Assembly: GCA_011523615.1 (NCBI GenBank)
Contig: WTGJ01000027.1
Coordinates: 380,415-444,414 of the forward strand
Reading direction: 5' to 3'
From: Chloroflexota bacterium
GTDB lineage: Bacteria > Chloroflexota > Anaerolineae > Aggregatilineales > Phototrophicaceae
DNA: 64,000 bases
The position numbers were made by a program, and so were the translations under genes. The notes below the pieces were generated by a model. It searched no databases. It saw nothing but the letters and a program-made list of their open reading frames with translations, and was not told the origin of the DNA. Positions 18,504-28,051 of this stretch are shown piece after piece (within the stretch, counting starts at the first letter, position 1; the number at the start of each line of letters is the position of its first letter).

Positions 18504-19109
18504 TCACTCTTCGATCGCGCTGGCCCATTCCTCTGCGGACTTGCTTTCGTCCAACATGCTCGTGATCAATACTCGCGCAAAACTGAAAAGCGCTTCCAAC
18601 ATTTCGATTCGCTCCAGGAAGACGCTGGCCCGGTGATAATTGTGGTCATCCTGGTCCTTTTGCCCGGTCTGAATCTGCTTCAATCTGACCACATTCGCTC
18701 GCAATATGTTCAGCGTGCGGTCGATCTCACGCTTTTCGCGGACGCTGAGCAGGTTGCGGATGATTTGCCAGAGATCGGTTTCCGCCTCGTAAAATTTCTT
18801 CCGCCGGTGCTCCCCTTTGACGAAAGCCTGTCTCACCATGCCCAGCTGTTCCAGCGTGCGCATGTGCATGCTGACCCCTGCTTTGGATAAACTCATCCGC
18901 TCACACAATTGATCCAATGACAAGGGTTCTGTTTCGAACAATAGGTAGGCGTACAACTGTCCTATGATCTTATTGAAGCCAAAATAGCTGGCCAATTGCC
19001 CCAAGCCATCCAGCATGGAGTCTTGTATGGAAACGAGTTCGAGGTTGGCAGCCGAATCTCGTTCGGAAGAAGGGGTGTGATTGCGGGCAGAAATTTGTGA
19101 ATCAACCAT
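18504..19109 (-). CDS. GbsR/MarR-family transcriptional regulator
   Basis: A 201-residue DNA-binding protein with a winged helix: FNKIIGQLYAYLLFETEPLSL, LCERMSLSKAGVSMHMRTLE (recognition helix), and LGMVRQAFVKGEHRRKKFYEAE (wing). The order and the Y-x-x-LL-x-x-x-PLSLD pattern fit the GbsR family, whose characterised members regulate osmoprotectant genes; the target here is unknown. A helical C-terminal segment probably dimerises. It has no obvious target operon alongside, and a tRNA-Leu lies directly downstream on the same strand. Confidence 0.8.
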   Translation of the reverse strand: MVDSQISARNHTPSSERDSAANLELVSIQDSMLDGLGQLASYFGFNKIIGQLYAYLLFETEPLSLDQLCERMSLSKAGVSMHMRTLEQLGMVRQAFVKGEHRRKKFYEAETDLWQIIRNLLSVREKREIDRTLNILRANVVRLKQIQTGQKDQDDHNYHRASVFLERIEMLEALFSFARVLITSMLDESKSAEEWASAIEE

Positions 19110-19222
19110 GCAAGTGCCAATGCTACCACCACCAGTTTAGCAGAATTTCACAACCTCATCAGAAATATGAGTGCGGTTCAACCTTTACTGTCCATCGGCC
19201 TATTTTGTGGCGTCGGGAGAGT

Positions 19223-20251
19223 TCATTGCACCGTTTGCGAGACGCTGCGCAAAAGAACCGGTTCGGTGATCGCCCGGCCAGCCCCGATCGCCACGGCGGA
19301 AAGCGGGTTATCGGCACGAAACACCGGCACTCTCAGTTCTTGGGTGAGGAAGGTATCGATGCCGCGCAACATCGCCCCCCCGCCTGTGAGCAGGATCCCG
19401 CGCCCCATGATGTCCGATGCCAGCTCGGGTGGGGTGTGGATCAACAGTGATTTGACAATCTCCACCATCTGCATCAGGGGCTCTTCCAATGCTTCCACGA
19501 CTTCTTCGGTGGTGAGCGAAAGAGTCCGCGGGAGGCCGCTCACATGGTCCATGCCTTGGATTTCCGTGGATAAGGCTTCTTCTTCGATATGTGCGGCACC
19601 GATCTGTACCTTCAGCGCCTCAGCAGAAGGCTGCCCAACGACCAGATTGTATTTCTTGCGAATGTAATTCGCGATCGCCTCATCCATATGCAATCCACCG
19701 ACGCGACCGCTCGAAGCACGGACGATATGGTTCATGGTGATGATCGCGGCTTCGGTGATGCCACCACCGATATTCACGATCATATCACCGGCAGGGGTAT
19801 TCACCGGCAGGCCCGCACCCACCGCAGCGGCCAGCGGTTCATGGATGAGGTATGCCTTCCTCGCGCCTGCTGCCAAGGACGCCTCATAAACGGCGCGCCG
19901 CTCTACATTGGTCACCCCCCAGGGCACAGAAATCATGATATCTGGTTTGAAAAAGGCAGTTCGCCCGGCAATTCTTCCCAAGAAGTATTCCAATAGTGCC
20001 TGAGTGACTTCGTAATCGGCGATGACGCCATTGACGAGTGGGCGGATGATTTCCAGGTCTTCTTCATCGACGCGGCCGAGCATTTCCCGTGCAGGTTGGC
20101 CGATTTCAACAATTTCTACATTGCCGCGCTCGTCCGGTTCCGCCTGCAAGGCGACGAGCGTGGGTTCTTGCAAAACGATGCGGCCCTTCTTCCAGATGAG
20201 GACGTTGATGGTCCCCAGGTCAACCCCTAATGGTGTGTTGAAAAAGGCCAT
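19223..20251 (-). CDS. mreB: Rod-shape-determining protein MreB
   Basis: Actin-like ATPase that organises cell-wall synthesis. The 342 residues carry the actin-fold motifs: phosphate 1 GVDLGTINVLIW, phosphate 2 VNIGGGITEAA and adenosine motif LTGGGAMLRGID. The segment HEPLAAAVGAGLPVNTPAG is characteristic of MreB. It starts 23 bases after atpC and is probably cotranscribed with the F1-ATPase genes. No mreC, mreD or rodA follows: the 113-base gap (19110-19222) holds no gene, and the GbsR-like regulator comes next. Confidence 0.92.
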   Translation of the reverse strand: MAFFNTPLGVDLGTINVLIWKKGRIVLQEPTLVALQAEPDERGNVEIVEIGQPAREMLGRVDEEDLEIIRPLVNGVIADYEVTQALLEYFLGRIAGRTAFFKPDIMISVPWGVTNVERRAVYEASLAAGARKAYLIHEPLAAAVGAGLPVNTPAGDMIVNIGGGITEAAIITMNHIVRASSGRVGGLHMDEAIANYIRKKYNLVVGQPSAEALKVQIGAAHIEEEALSTEIQGMDHVSGLPRTLSLTTEEVVEALEEPLMQMVEIVKSLLIHTPPELASDIMGRGILLTGGGAMLRGIDTFLTQELRVPVFRADNPLSAVAIGAGRAITEPVLLRSVSQTVQ

Positions 20252-20274
20252 GCCGCGCCCTGGCTGGCTTACGC

Positions 20275-20721
20275 CTATTGATCTTCTTCGTGGATGATGC
20301 GAAGGACCGTGCCACGGGCTTGCATTTTCCGTTTGATCCGCAGGGTGATCTCCGCCCTGCGCAAGGCACGATGAGCTTCCCGTCTGTCTTCGGTTGAAGC
20401 GCCTTCGGCGAGCAGTTTCGTCGCCCGCTCTCGGGCCGCTTCCGCCTCTTCCACATCCAAATCAAACGTAGATTCGACCAGATCAGCCAGAATCACCACT
20501 TTCTCTGGCCGAATGTCCACTACCCCGCCGAATATCGTGAAACTCTCTTCGGCATTTTGCTTGCGGATGATCAGCTCTCCTTCAGACAGGGTCGTGAGAA
20601 CAGGAGCATGGTTGGGCAAGACTCCGATCACGCCTTCCGTTGCAGGGATGAGCACCATATCCACGTCGTGATCGATGAATTCTCTCTTTTCTTGCGAGAC
20701 GAGCTCAACGCTGAGCGACAT
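20275..20721 (-). CDS. atpC: ATP synthase F1 epsilon subunit
   Basis: Central-stalk subunit that couples rotation and can inhibit ATP hydrolysis. The 148 residues show the N-terminal beta domain (LSVELVSQEKREF, then VIGVLPNHAPVLT and GVVDIRPEKVVILAD) and a helical C-terminal pair with EEAEAARERATKLL. It follows atpD by 2 bases and precedes mreB. Confidence 0.94.
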   Translation of the reverse strand: MSLSVELVSQEKREFIDHDVDMVLIPATEGVIGVLPNHAPVLTTLSEGELIIRKQNAEESFTIFGGVVDIRPEKVVILADLVESTFDLDVEEAEAARERATKLLAEGASTEDRREAHRALRRAEITLRIKRKMQARGTVLRIIHEEDQ

Positions 20722-20723
20722 GA

Positions 20724-22151
<1,428 letters not shown>

Positions 22152-22170
22152 TTACCTCATCGGCATTGGA

Positions 22171-23142
22171 CTAGTTCGATACCCCGTTGTTGCGGGCTAC
22201 CAAGTCCGCTTCAATTTGCTTCGCTAAAGAATCCAATGTTTCTTGCAAGGCTTCCGCGCCGCCGACGATATCCAGAATCTCAGCCGTGATGACGGCTTGC
22301 CGCGCTTTGTTGTACACCAGAGTCAATTGGCTGGTGAGTTCTCCTGCAGCATCTGAGGCATTGCGCATGGCAACCATACGAGCGGCATGTTCGCTCGCAC
22401 GAGATTCCAATACTGCTTGATACAGCTGCAACTGAGTGAAGCGAGGGACGATTTCGCTCAAGATGGCTTCCGGCCCGGGTTCATACTCGTAATCACTGCC
22501 ACTCTCGCTGACATCCGGCGTGTCTTTCACGTACTCCGCCGCAACCTGATCCTCAGTCGAATACGGAATGAGCGGCAGCCAGCCCAACACAACCGGTCGC
22601 TGGGAAAGCATCGTCACGAAATCCGTATAGGCGATGAAGATCTGATCCGACCGACCGCTCAGGAACTCTTCCGTGGCCAATTGGGTGATGGGTGATAGAT
22701 CTGCCAAGGTCGGTTCATCCGGCAAATCAGAGAACTCTGCGATCACCGCTTCACCACTTTGCAACATGGCATCTCTGGCTTTTCTACCCAGGGTGATGTA
22801 GCGGGTCGGCAGCGTCAAGCGATCGGCGAAACGGTGGCTCATCCGCAAGATATTGGCGTTGTAAGCGCCGGCCAAACCACGGTCGGCAGAGATGATGACG
22901 ATCAAAGCACTACGGATGGCTTCTCGCTCAGCGAGCAAGGGATGCAAGATCAAGCCGGGGGGCGACATTTCATGGATGTTGAGCAAGATTTCCCACGCCT
23001 TTTCAGAAAAGGCGCGGCTGGCCAGGGCGCGCGCTTGCGCCCTGCGCACACGAGAGGCAGCGACGGCCTCCATGGCCCGGGTGATTTGGGCGATGTTATC
23101 GACACTCTTGATCCGCTTTTTGATCTCGCGTACTGTGGGCAT
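22171..23142 (-). CDS. atpG: ATP synthase F1 gamma subunit
   Basis: Rotating central stalk of F1. The terminal helices are conserved: REIKKRIKSVDNIAQITRAM at the N-terminus and MRNASDAAGELTSQLTLVYN with QAVITAEILDIVGGAEAL at the C-terminus. At 323 residues it is some 30 longer than typical. The extra part is an acidic stretch (around residues 205-225, with DVSESGSDYEYEPGPE) in the peripheral domain. The gene lies 19 bases downstream of atpA. Confidence 0.94.
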   Translation of the reverse strand: MPTVREIKKRIKSVDNIAQITRAMEAVAASRVRRAQARALASRAFSEKAWEILLNIHEMSPPGLILHPLLAEREAIRSALIVIISADRGLAGAYNANILRMSHRFADRLTLPTRYITLGRKARDAMLQSGEAVIAEFSDLPDEPTLADLSPITQLATEEFLSGRSDQIFIAYTDFVTMLSQRPVVLGWLPLIPYSTEDQVAAEYVKDTPDVSESGSDYEYEPGPEAILSEIVPRFTQLQLYQAVLESRASEHAARMVAMRNASDAAGELTSQLTLVYNKARQAVITAEILDIVGGAEALQETLDSLAKQIEADLVARNNGVSN

Positions 23143-23161
23143 CTGATTTTCTCAGTCAGCG

Positions 23162-24670
23162 TCAATTCCAACTGGAATTGAATTGTTGCAAAGCTTGGCT
23201 CAATCGTTCGATGATGGCATCATCCCATACACCCGAATTGGTCTGTATCTCATTGGCGACTTCGGAGAACTGTGAGTGATATGTGCGCAAAAAGGATTGC
23301 TGCCATTCTTTGACTCGTTCTACTTCCACTGCGTCCAGATGACCGTTGGTGCCGGCAAAGATGATCGCGACCTGATCGGTCAGTGACATGGGTTGGTATT
23401 GTGCTTGCTTGAGCAATTCGGTGAGGCGCAACCCACGATCGAGTTGATTCTGTGTCGCTTGATCCAGGCTGGAACCGAATTGGGCGAAGGCCGCCAAAGA
23501 GCGGAATTGGGCTAAGTCCAAGCGCAGACCACCGGCCACTTTGCTCATCGCCCTGGTTTGCGCATCTCCCCCTACCCGACTCACACTGATACCTACGTTC
23601 AATGCGGGGCGTTGACCGGCATAGAAGAGATCCGATTCCAGGTAAATCTGCCCATCGGTGATGGAAATGACATTGGTGGGGATGTATGCGCTCACGTCTC
23701 CGAGTAGGGTTTCGATGATCGGCAAGGCCGTCAAGGAACCACCACCTCTGGTTTCACTCAGTTGGGCGGCCCGCTCGAGCAATCGGCTGTGCAAGTAAAA
23801 GACATCGCCGGGGTAAGCTTCGCGTCCGGGCGGGCGGCGCATCAAGAGTGAAACCTGGCGATAGGCCCAGGCATGCTTGGAGAGATCATCATAGATGACC
23901 AGGGCATCCTTGCCTTGTTCCATGAACCATTCGCCGATGGCGCAACCAGCGTAAGGCGCGATGTAATTCATCGCCGCTGGGTCTGAAGCAGAAGCCACCA
24001 CGACGGTGGTGTATTCCATGGCACCGTATTCTTCCAACAGAGTCACCAGGCGGGCCACTTCCCCTTTGCGTTTGCCAATGGCGACGTAAATGCAATGCAT
24101 ATCCTGCCCTTTTTGGTTCAGGATGGTATCGATACCCAGGGCAGTCTTTCCGGTTTGCCGATCGCCGATGATCAGCTCCCGCTGACCGCGGCCGATGGGG
24201 ATCATGGAATCGATCGCCACAATACCGGTTTGGACAGGACGAAACACGTCCTGACGTTCCATCACGCCAGGAGCGATCCGTTCTATGGGATAGGAATCGT
24301 CTGCAGCAATCGCCCCTTTGCCGTCAATCGGGTTACCCAGCGCATCGACGACGCGGCCCACCAATGCAGAACCCACCCGCACGGAAGCGACTTGACCGGT
24401 GGGGCGCAGTTCATCCCCCTCATTGATATCATCATATTCGCCCATGATGATGATACCGACCTTGTCACTCTCGAGATTGAAGGCAATGCCCGCGGCGCCA
24501 TTGCTGAAACGCACCATCTCGCCAAACTGGATGTTTTCCAATCCGGTGACGCGTGCGATGCCATCCCCTACTTCTTCAACTTGCCCGACCTCAACGGCTT
24601 CAAAACTGGGCTCAAATTCTTGAATCTGTTCCAGCAGGGAAGAAAACATTGCATCGGTTGCTTGAGTCAT
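23162..24670 (-). CDS. atpA: ATP synthase F1 alpha subunit
   Basis: Non-catalytic nucleotide-binding subunit of F1. The 502 residues include [16 protein letters not shown] (P-loop), [19 protein letters not shown] and the C-terminal helical domain with [17 protein letters not shown]. It is the first gene of the transcription unit: upstream lies an unrelated enolase-superfamily gene rather than atpH, so atpB, atpE, atpF and atpH must be elsewhere. GGAGGAG lies about 10 bases before the start. Confidence 0.97.
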   Translation of the reverse strand: MTQATDAMFSSLLEQIQEFEPSFEAVEVGQVEEVGDGIARVTGLENIQFGEMVRFSNGAAGIAFNLESDKVGIIIMGEYDDINEGDELRPTGQVASVRVGSALVGRVVDALGNPIDGKGAIAADDSYPIERIAPGVMERQDVFRPVQTGIVAIDSMIPIGRGQRELIIGDRQTGKTALGIDTILNQKGQDMHCIYVAIGKRKGEVARLVTLLEEYGAMEYTTVVVASASDPAAMNYIAPYAGCAIGEWFMEQGKDALVIYDDLSKHAWAYRQVSLLMRRPPGREAYPGDVFYLHSRLLERAAQLSETRGGGSLTALPIIETLLGDVSAYIPTNVISITDGQIYLESDLFYAGQRPALNVGISVSRVGGDAQTRAMSKVAGGLRLDLAQFRSLAAFAQFGSSLDQATQNQLDRGLRLTELLKQAQYQPMSLTDQVAIIFAGTNGHLDAVEVERVKEWQQSFLRTYHSQFSEVANEIQTNSGVWDDAIIERLSQALQQFNSSWN

Positions 24671-24715
24671 GGTATGGGAACTCCTCCAGACCTGAGGGCG
24701 AATAAATGGAACACT

Positions 24716-24744
24716 ATTTTAATCGATCCTCTATGCGATGTCTA
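24716..24744 (-). promoter_or_regulatory. Putative sigma-70 promoter of atpAGDC-mreB
   Basis: On the minus strand TAGACA (complement of 24739-24744), a spacer of exactly 17 bases and TAAAAT (complement of 24716-24721) form one of the best promoter matches in the window, each hexamer five of six. It is about 45 bases upstream of atpA, so the F1 genes do not depend on read-through from the preceding gene. Nothing else was recognised in the gap 24671-24830. Confidence 0.6.
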
Positions 24745-24830
24745 GATTCTCCACCCCCAGGCAAGTCGATCCCGAGCTTGGACTGTGTTTGTTTTCAGGC
24801 GCATGAAAGCCCCCAGCTGACGAATGCCGC

Positions 24831-25997
24831 TCAAGCTTCCCAACGGATGGAAGTGTATGGATTGCTGGAATGCCAGGCAGCGGCGCTATCTCGCAAACGA
24901 TCTGCTTGCACTGCCACACCAATCCCCGGACCTTCTGGGACGGCAATCGTGCTGTTTTCGGCCAGGTGAAAGGCCGGTTCACTGATATCCGGGTCATAGT
25001 AGCGATCGGTCGCGGAAATATCACAGGGTAAGGTAACGCCTGGGAGGGAAGCAAACGCCAGATTGGCCGCCCGCCCCACCCCTGTTTCCAGCAGGCCGCC
25101 AACCCACAACGGAATTTCGTGTTCCACACAGTAGCGGTAAATGGCCAGGCTCTCGGTGTATCCGGTGACGCGAGCCGGTTTCAAATTGAGGATGCGATAG
25201 GCACCGATCTCGTAACCGAGTGCTGCATCGCCCAGGCTATGGATGCTTTCATCCAAACAAACATCGGTTTTTAACTGCGGTTGCAGCTTGCTGTGTTGAT
25301 GAATGTCTTCGTAACCGAGCGGTTGCTCCATCATGAGTAAGTTCAGCTCATCCGCTTGTTGGAGGTGCTCGACATCTTCCAGCGTGTAGGCGCTGTTGGC
25401 ATCCAACATGAGGGAGATATCGGGCAAGGCGGCCCGAACCGCTCTCGCCATCTCAAAATCCCAGCCGGGTCGGATCTTCAATTTGATCCGATGGTAACCC
25501 TGTGAAATTCGTTTTTGGATCGTGCCGATGGTTTCTTGATGGCTTGGCTTGATGCCGATGCTCACCCCCACGTGGGCAAATCCCCGCGATTCATGGCCGG
25601 CCGGCAGGTGATGAGCGAACGCATCTGCCAAGCGAAGGTCGTTCGTTTTCGCCCAGGCATCCCAAACCGCCGCTTCCACCGCGTGCTTCGATAGCGGATA
25701 ACCACGTACCGATTTCATCAGATCTGGCATTGCCGTGGGACTGTTTACGGTTTTACCCAGCACCGCAGGGATCAGGAATTCGCGCAGGATGTGGTAAGAA
25801 CTGCCCAGTGTCTCATAGCTGTAACCTGGTTCTACCATCGCCGAAGATTCTCCCCAGCCAATGACGCCGTCACTGGTTTGCAATTCCAGCAACATGGCGG
25901 ACTTATTCGCCTCGCCACCGAAACTCGTCGTCAGCACTTCCACGAGTGGTAGGCTGATCAAATGGATCTGTATGGATTGGATGGTGATGCTTTTCAT
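24831..25997 (-). CDS. menC: o-Succinylbenzoate synthase / N-succinylamino acid racemase family (enolase superfamily)
   Basis: About 388 residues. I chose the ATG at 25997 because GGGGGA precedes it and this removes the overlap with the upstream gene. Enolase-superfamily features: KLKIRPGWD (Lys pair), LMLDANSAYTLED (metal Asp), MMEQPLGYED (metal Glu), VCLDESIHSLGDA (metal Asp), and LKPARVTGYTES (catalytic Lys), then VGGLLETGVGRAANLAFA. This is the MenC subgroup that includes bifunctional OSBS/NSAR enzymes. No other menaquinone gene is nearby. The preceding gene encodes a GNAT acyltransferase, the arrangement known for N-succinylamino acid racemase, so racemisation of succinylated amino acids is an alternative to menaquinone synthesis. 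Confidence 0.85.
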   Translation of the reverse strand: MKSITIQSIQIHLISLPLVEVLTTSFGGEANKSAMLLELQTSDGVIGWGESSAMVEPGYSYETLGSSYHILREFLIPAVLGKTVNSPTAMPDLMKSVRGYPLSKHAVEAAVWDAWAKTNDLRLADAFAHHLPAGHESRGFAHVGVSIGIKPSHQETIGTIQKRISQGYHRIKLKIRPGWDFEMARAVRAALPDISLMLDANSAYTLEDVEHLQQADELNLLMMEQPLGYEDIHQHSKLQPQLKTDVCLDESIHSLGDAALGYEIGAYRILNLKPARVTGYTESLAIYRYCVEHEIPLWVGGLLETGVGRAANLAFASLPGVTLPCDISATDRYYDPDISEPAFHLAENSTIAVPEGPGIGVAVQADRLRDSAAAWHSSNPYTSIRWEA

Positions 25998-26007
25998 TCG
26001 TTCCCCC

Positions 26008-26910
26008 TCATCCCTGAGATAGTCTAAGGTCTGCACATTTTTCGAGAATATAATATGCGCGCCGGGTATGGCTCTCTGTCTCCTTCGTTTGCAGCAATCC
26101 TGTGATCAGGTAATCGTTTTGATTGAGCCATTGTAGCAGGAGCTGACGCAACTGAAGCTGCCAAGAAGCTGCGCTGGTGGGGTCCTGTGCCAGGATCGCG
26201 GCAAAATTCGTGGGCAGCTCGATGAACACGATTTTGGGTAGCCCTTCCCTTTGCTCGTCGGCTGCTGCAATTTCGGCGATCGGGCCAGGGATCCGCCAGG
26301 CCAGATCCACCGCCTGACTCGGGTTCAGTACAAGCGCTGCATCCACTGGCTGGTCTGGCCGCCGGGGCGGTGAAACGCTAGGATCGGCTCGTTCTCGAAC
26401 CCGCTCCGCATTCACCCAGTATTCGACGAGCAAGCGGTCGGAGTTCCCCAAGGTTGACAGTGGTGTATCCGTACCATAAACATTCACATCGTAACGTTTC
26501 GCCACGCCGCCCAATTTATTCAAGTTGAAGTGCGCATTCACGCTCATGGTGGGGGAGAAAGTCCAAGTGATCAGCTCGACGTTTTGTTCGATGGCGAGCT
26601 TGCGTTGCGCCAGTTTGAGTTGCATGGCGATACCCAGATTGCGGAATTCTGGTTTCACCACCATCCGTTTGGAAGCCATGACGATCTGTCCATCCTGCAA
26701 GCCAATGTAGCCGATGATGAAACCCACGAGTTGTTGTTGGCTGTATGCAGCGAGTACATGACCGCCATAGCGAACCAGGTGGATCAGCATTTGTGCGGGA
26801 ACGAGCCCGCCGGCTTCCTCAGCGCCCCAGGTGGCTCGCTGCAAAGGCATGATGGTCTGGATGTCTTCGTAGGTACTCAAGCGGCGGATCTGCAAATTCA
26901 TCAGGCTCAT
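26008..26910 (-). CDS. GNAT-family N-acyltransferase (COG3375-like)
   Basis: A 300-residue predicted acyltransferase. The GNAT core is visible at the N-terminus: LVGFIIGYIGLQ, ASKRMVVKPEFRNLGIAMQL (acyl-CoA binding region) and ELITWTFSPTMSVNAHFNLN, followed by a C-terminal half with VFIELPTNFAAIL. This resembles the large GNAT family found next to NSAR/MenC genes, where it is reported to N-succinylate D-amino acids; that role is inferred by context. Its start overlaps the SDR gene stop (ATGA), and it lies 10 bases before the MenC-family gene. Confidence 0.8.
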   Translation of the reverse strand: MSLMNLQIRRLSTYEDIQTIMPLQRATWGAEEAGGLVPAQMLIHLVRYGGHVLAAYSQQQLVGFIIGYIGLQDGQIVMASKRMVVKPEFRNLGIAMQLKLAQRKLAIEQNVELITWTFSPTMSVNAHFNLNKLGGVAKRYDVNVYGTDTPLSTLGNSDRLLVEYWVNAERVRERADPSVSPPRRPDQPVDAALVLNPSQAVDLAWRIPGPIAEIAAADEQREGLPKIVFIELPTNFAAILAQDPTSAASWQLQLRQLLLQWLNQNDYLITGLLQTKETESHTRRAYYILEKCADLRLSQG

Positions 26911-27860
26911 CTTCTGTTTCTACGAGGTGCTCTGCGAAACACACGACGCAACCAGAACTCAAAGTGATTTTGACGAGGCAGGTATTGTTGCAAAGTGTCT
27001 TCAAGACGTTGGGGTTGCAGCGCGAACGTTCGGGCAAAGTGGATGGGGTCGGTGGTGCGACTGGTGAAAACCAGATCAAACCATTGGTCGGTGATCAGCG
27101 AGCGCGGTACGAATCGGCGCCATACTCGGTTCATCCCACGCAGGAGAAAAGGCGGAATGGGGAGCATCGTGCGTTTGATGGACAAAACTCGAGCAATGGT
27201 TTGCAGCAGTTCTTGAAAGGAGAGCAACTCGGGCCCGCCTACCGATACGGTGGTATCGAGCAAGTCGATGGAATTCAAAGAGCGCAGGATCGCTTCGACC
27301 AAGTCATTGACGTATAGCGGTTGTTGGAGGAATTCACCGCGGCTGGGGGTCAGGAGAAACAGCGGATTGAGATATAAGTTTGCCGCCAGATGGCTGATGA
27401 ATGAATCCCCTTCGCCAAACACCAGAGAACTGCGGATGATCGTATGAGCGATGCCACTATTACGCAATAGATCTTCTTGCATGCTTTTGATGCGCAAAGT
27501 CTCGATACCCGATGCCGTCGCAGCGTTCAGATGGCTGATCAAGACGATCCGACCGACCTGTGCATTTCTGGCAGCGGAGATGAGTTTTTTGGTGCCCTCT
27601 ATTTCAACCGCGCTCTGGTCTGCGGCCCCACCCCACCACATCGCGCTGCGCAAGTGGATGATGGTATGGATCCCGGCCACCAATTCGGACCATTGGCGGT
27701 CATCTGGTTCAGCCAAGGCGAACCTCTCGATGGCCGGGTCATCCAATACGTAACGAGCGTGTTGCGGAGTCGCGAGGCAGCGCAGGGTATGCCCTTGGGC
27801 CCGCAATCGCCTGACCAAGCGGCGTCCGATGTAACCGCCTGCCCCTGTGATGAGAATCAT
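26907..27860 (-). CDS. NAD(P)-binding extended SDR protein (NDUFA9/epimerase-like)
   Basis: A 317-residue protein with an N-terminal Rossmann motif (ILITGAGGYIGRRLVRRL) and an atypical SDR pattern: VLISHLNAATASG near the usual catalytic Ser/Tyr region, IIRSSLVFGEGDSFI, and PLYVNDLVEAILRSL. The canonical YxxxK is not evident, as in atypical complex I assembly-type or sugar-epimerase-like members. Substrate unknown. It is the first gene of a three-gene unit (SDR, GNAT, MenC-family) and is divergent from fabF. Confidence 0.8.
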   Translation of the reverse strand: MILITGAGGYIGRRLVRRLRAQGHTLRCLATPQHARYVLDDPAIERFALAEPDDRQWSELVAGIHTIIHLRSAMWWGGAADQSAVEIEGTKKLISAARNAQVGRIVLISHLNAATASGIETLRIKSMQEDLLRNSGIAHTIIRSSLVFGEGDSFISHLAANLYLNPLFLLTPSRGEFLQQPLYVNDLVEAILRSLNSIDLLDTTVSVGGPELLSFQELLQTIARVLSIKRTMLPIPPFLLRGMNRVWRRFVPRSLITDQWFDLVFTSRTTDPIHFARTFALQPQRLEDTLQQYLPRQNHFEFWLRRVFRRAPRRNRR

Positions 27861-27865
27861 GACAC

Positions 27866-27895
27866 CTGAAGAGTCGTCATTCGTTATGTTATACT
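27866..27895. promoter_or_regulatory. Putative divergent promoter region, fabF/SDR
   Basis: The AT-rich element at 27884-27899 reads TATACT on the plus strand (27890-27895), with CTGAAG 18 bases upstream. It also reads TATAAC on the minus strand (complement of 27888-27893). The two -10 candidates overlap. Both -35 elements are weak. The leader to fabF would be about 140 bases and contains the tandem repeat described separately. Confidence 0.3.
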
Positions 27896-28023
27896 TTTAT
27901 GGCTGAAGACTTGATTTCGAGTCATTGGCGAAATGGAGTGCTACACCTGTGGCATTATAACCCATGTTCGCAGGGATCTCCGAGTTCAGCAGAGTATCGC
28001 GGGAATGAGGCCCGGCCCATCCT

Positions 28024-28051
28024 ATGAGTGCATCAAGATGAGTGCATCAAG
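28024..28051 (+). repeat. Tandem 14-bp duplication across the fabF start codon
   Basis: ATGAGTGCATCAAG occurs twice without a gap (28024-28037 and 28038-28051). The second copy carries the in-frame start of fabF. The first copy gives an out-of-frame ATG that reads five codons and stops at a TGA overlapping the second ATG, so it forms a minimal leader ORF coupled to the real start. Confidence 0.9.

Noticed and set aside
28024..28051. Short repeat considered as part of a CRISPR or mobile-element end
   Set aside because: Only two abutting 14-bp copies with no spacers, inverted ends or transposase nearby; simple tandem duplication explains it.
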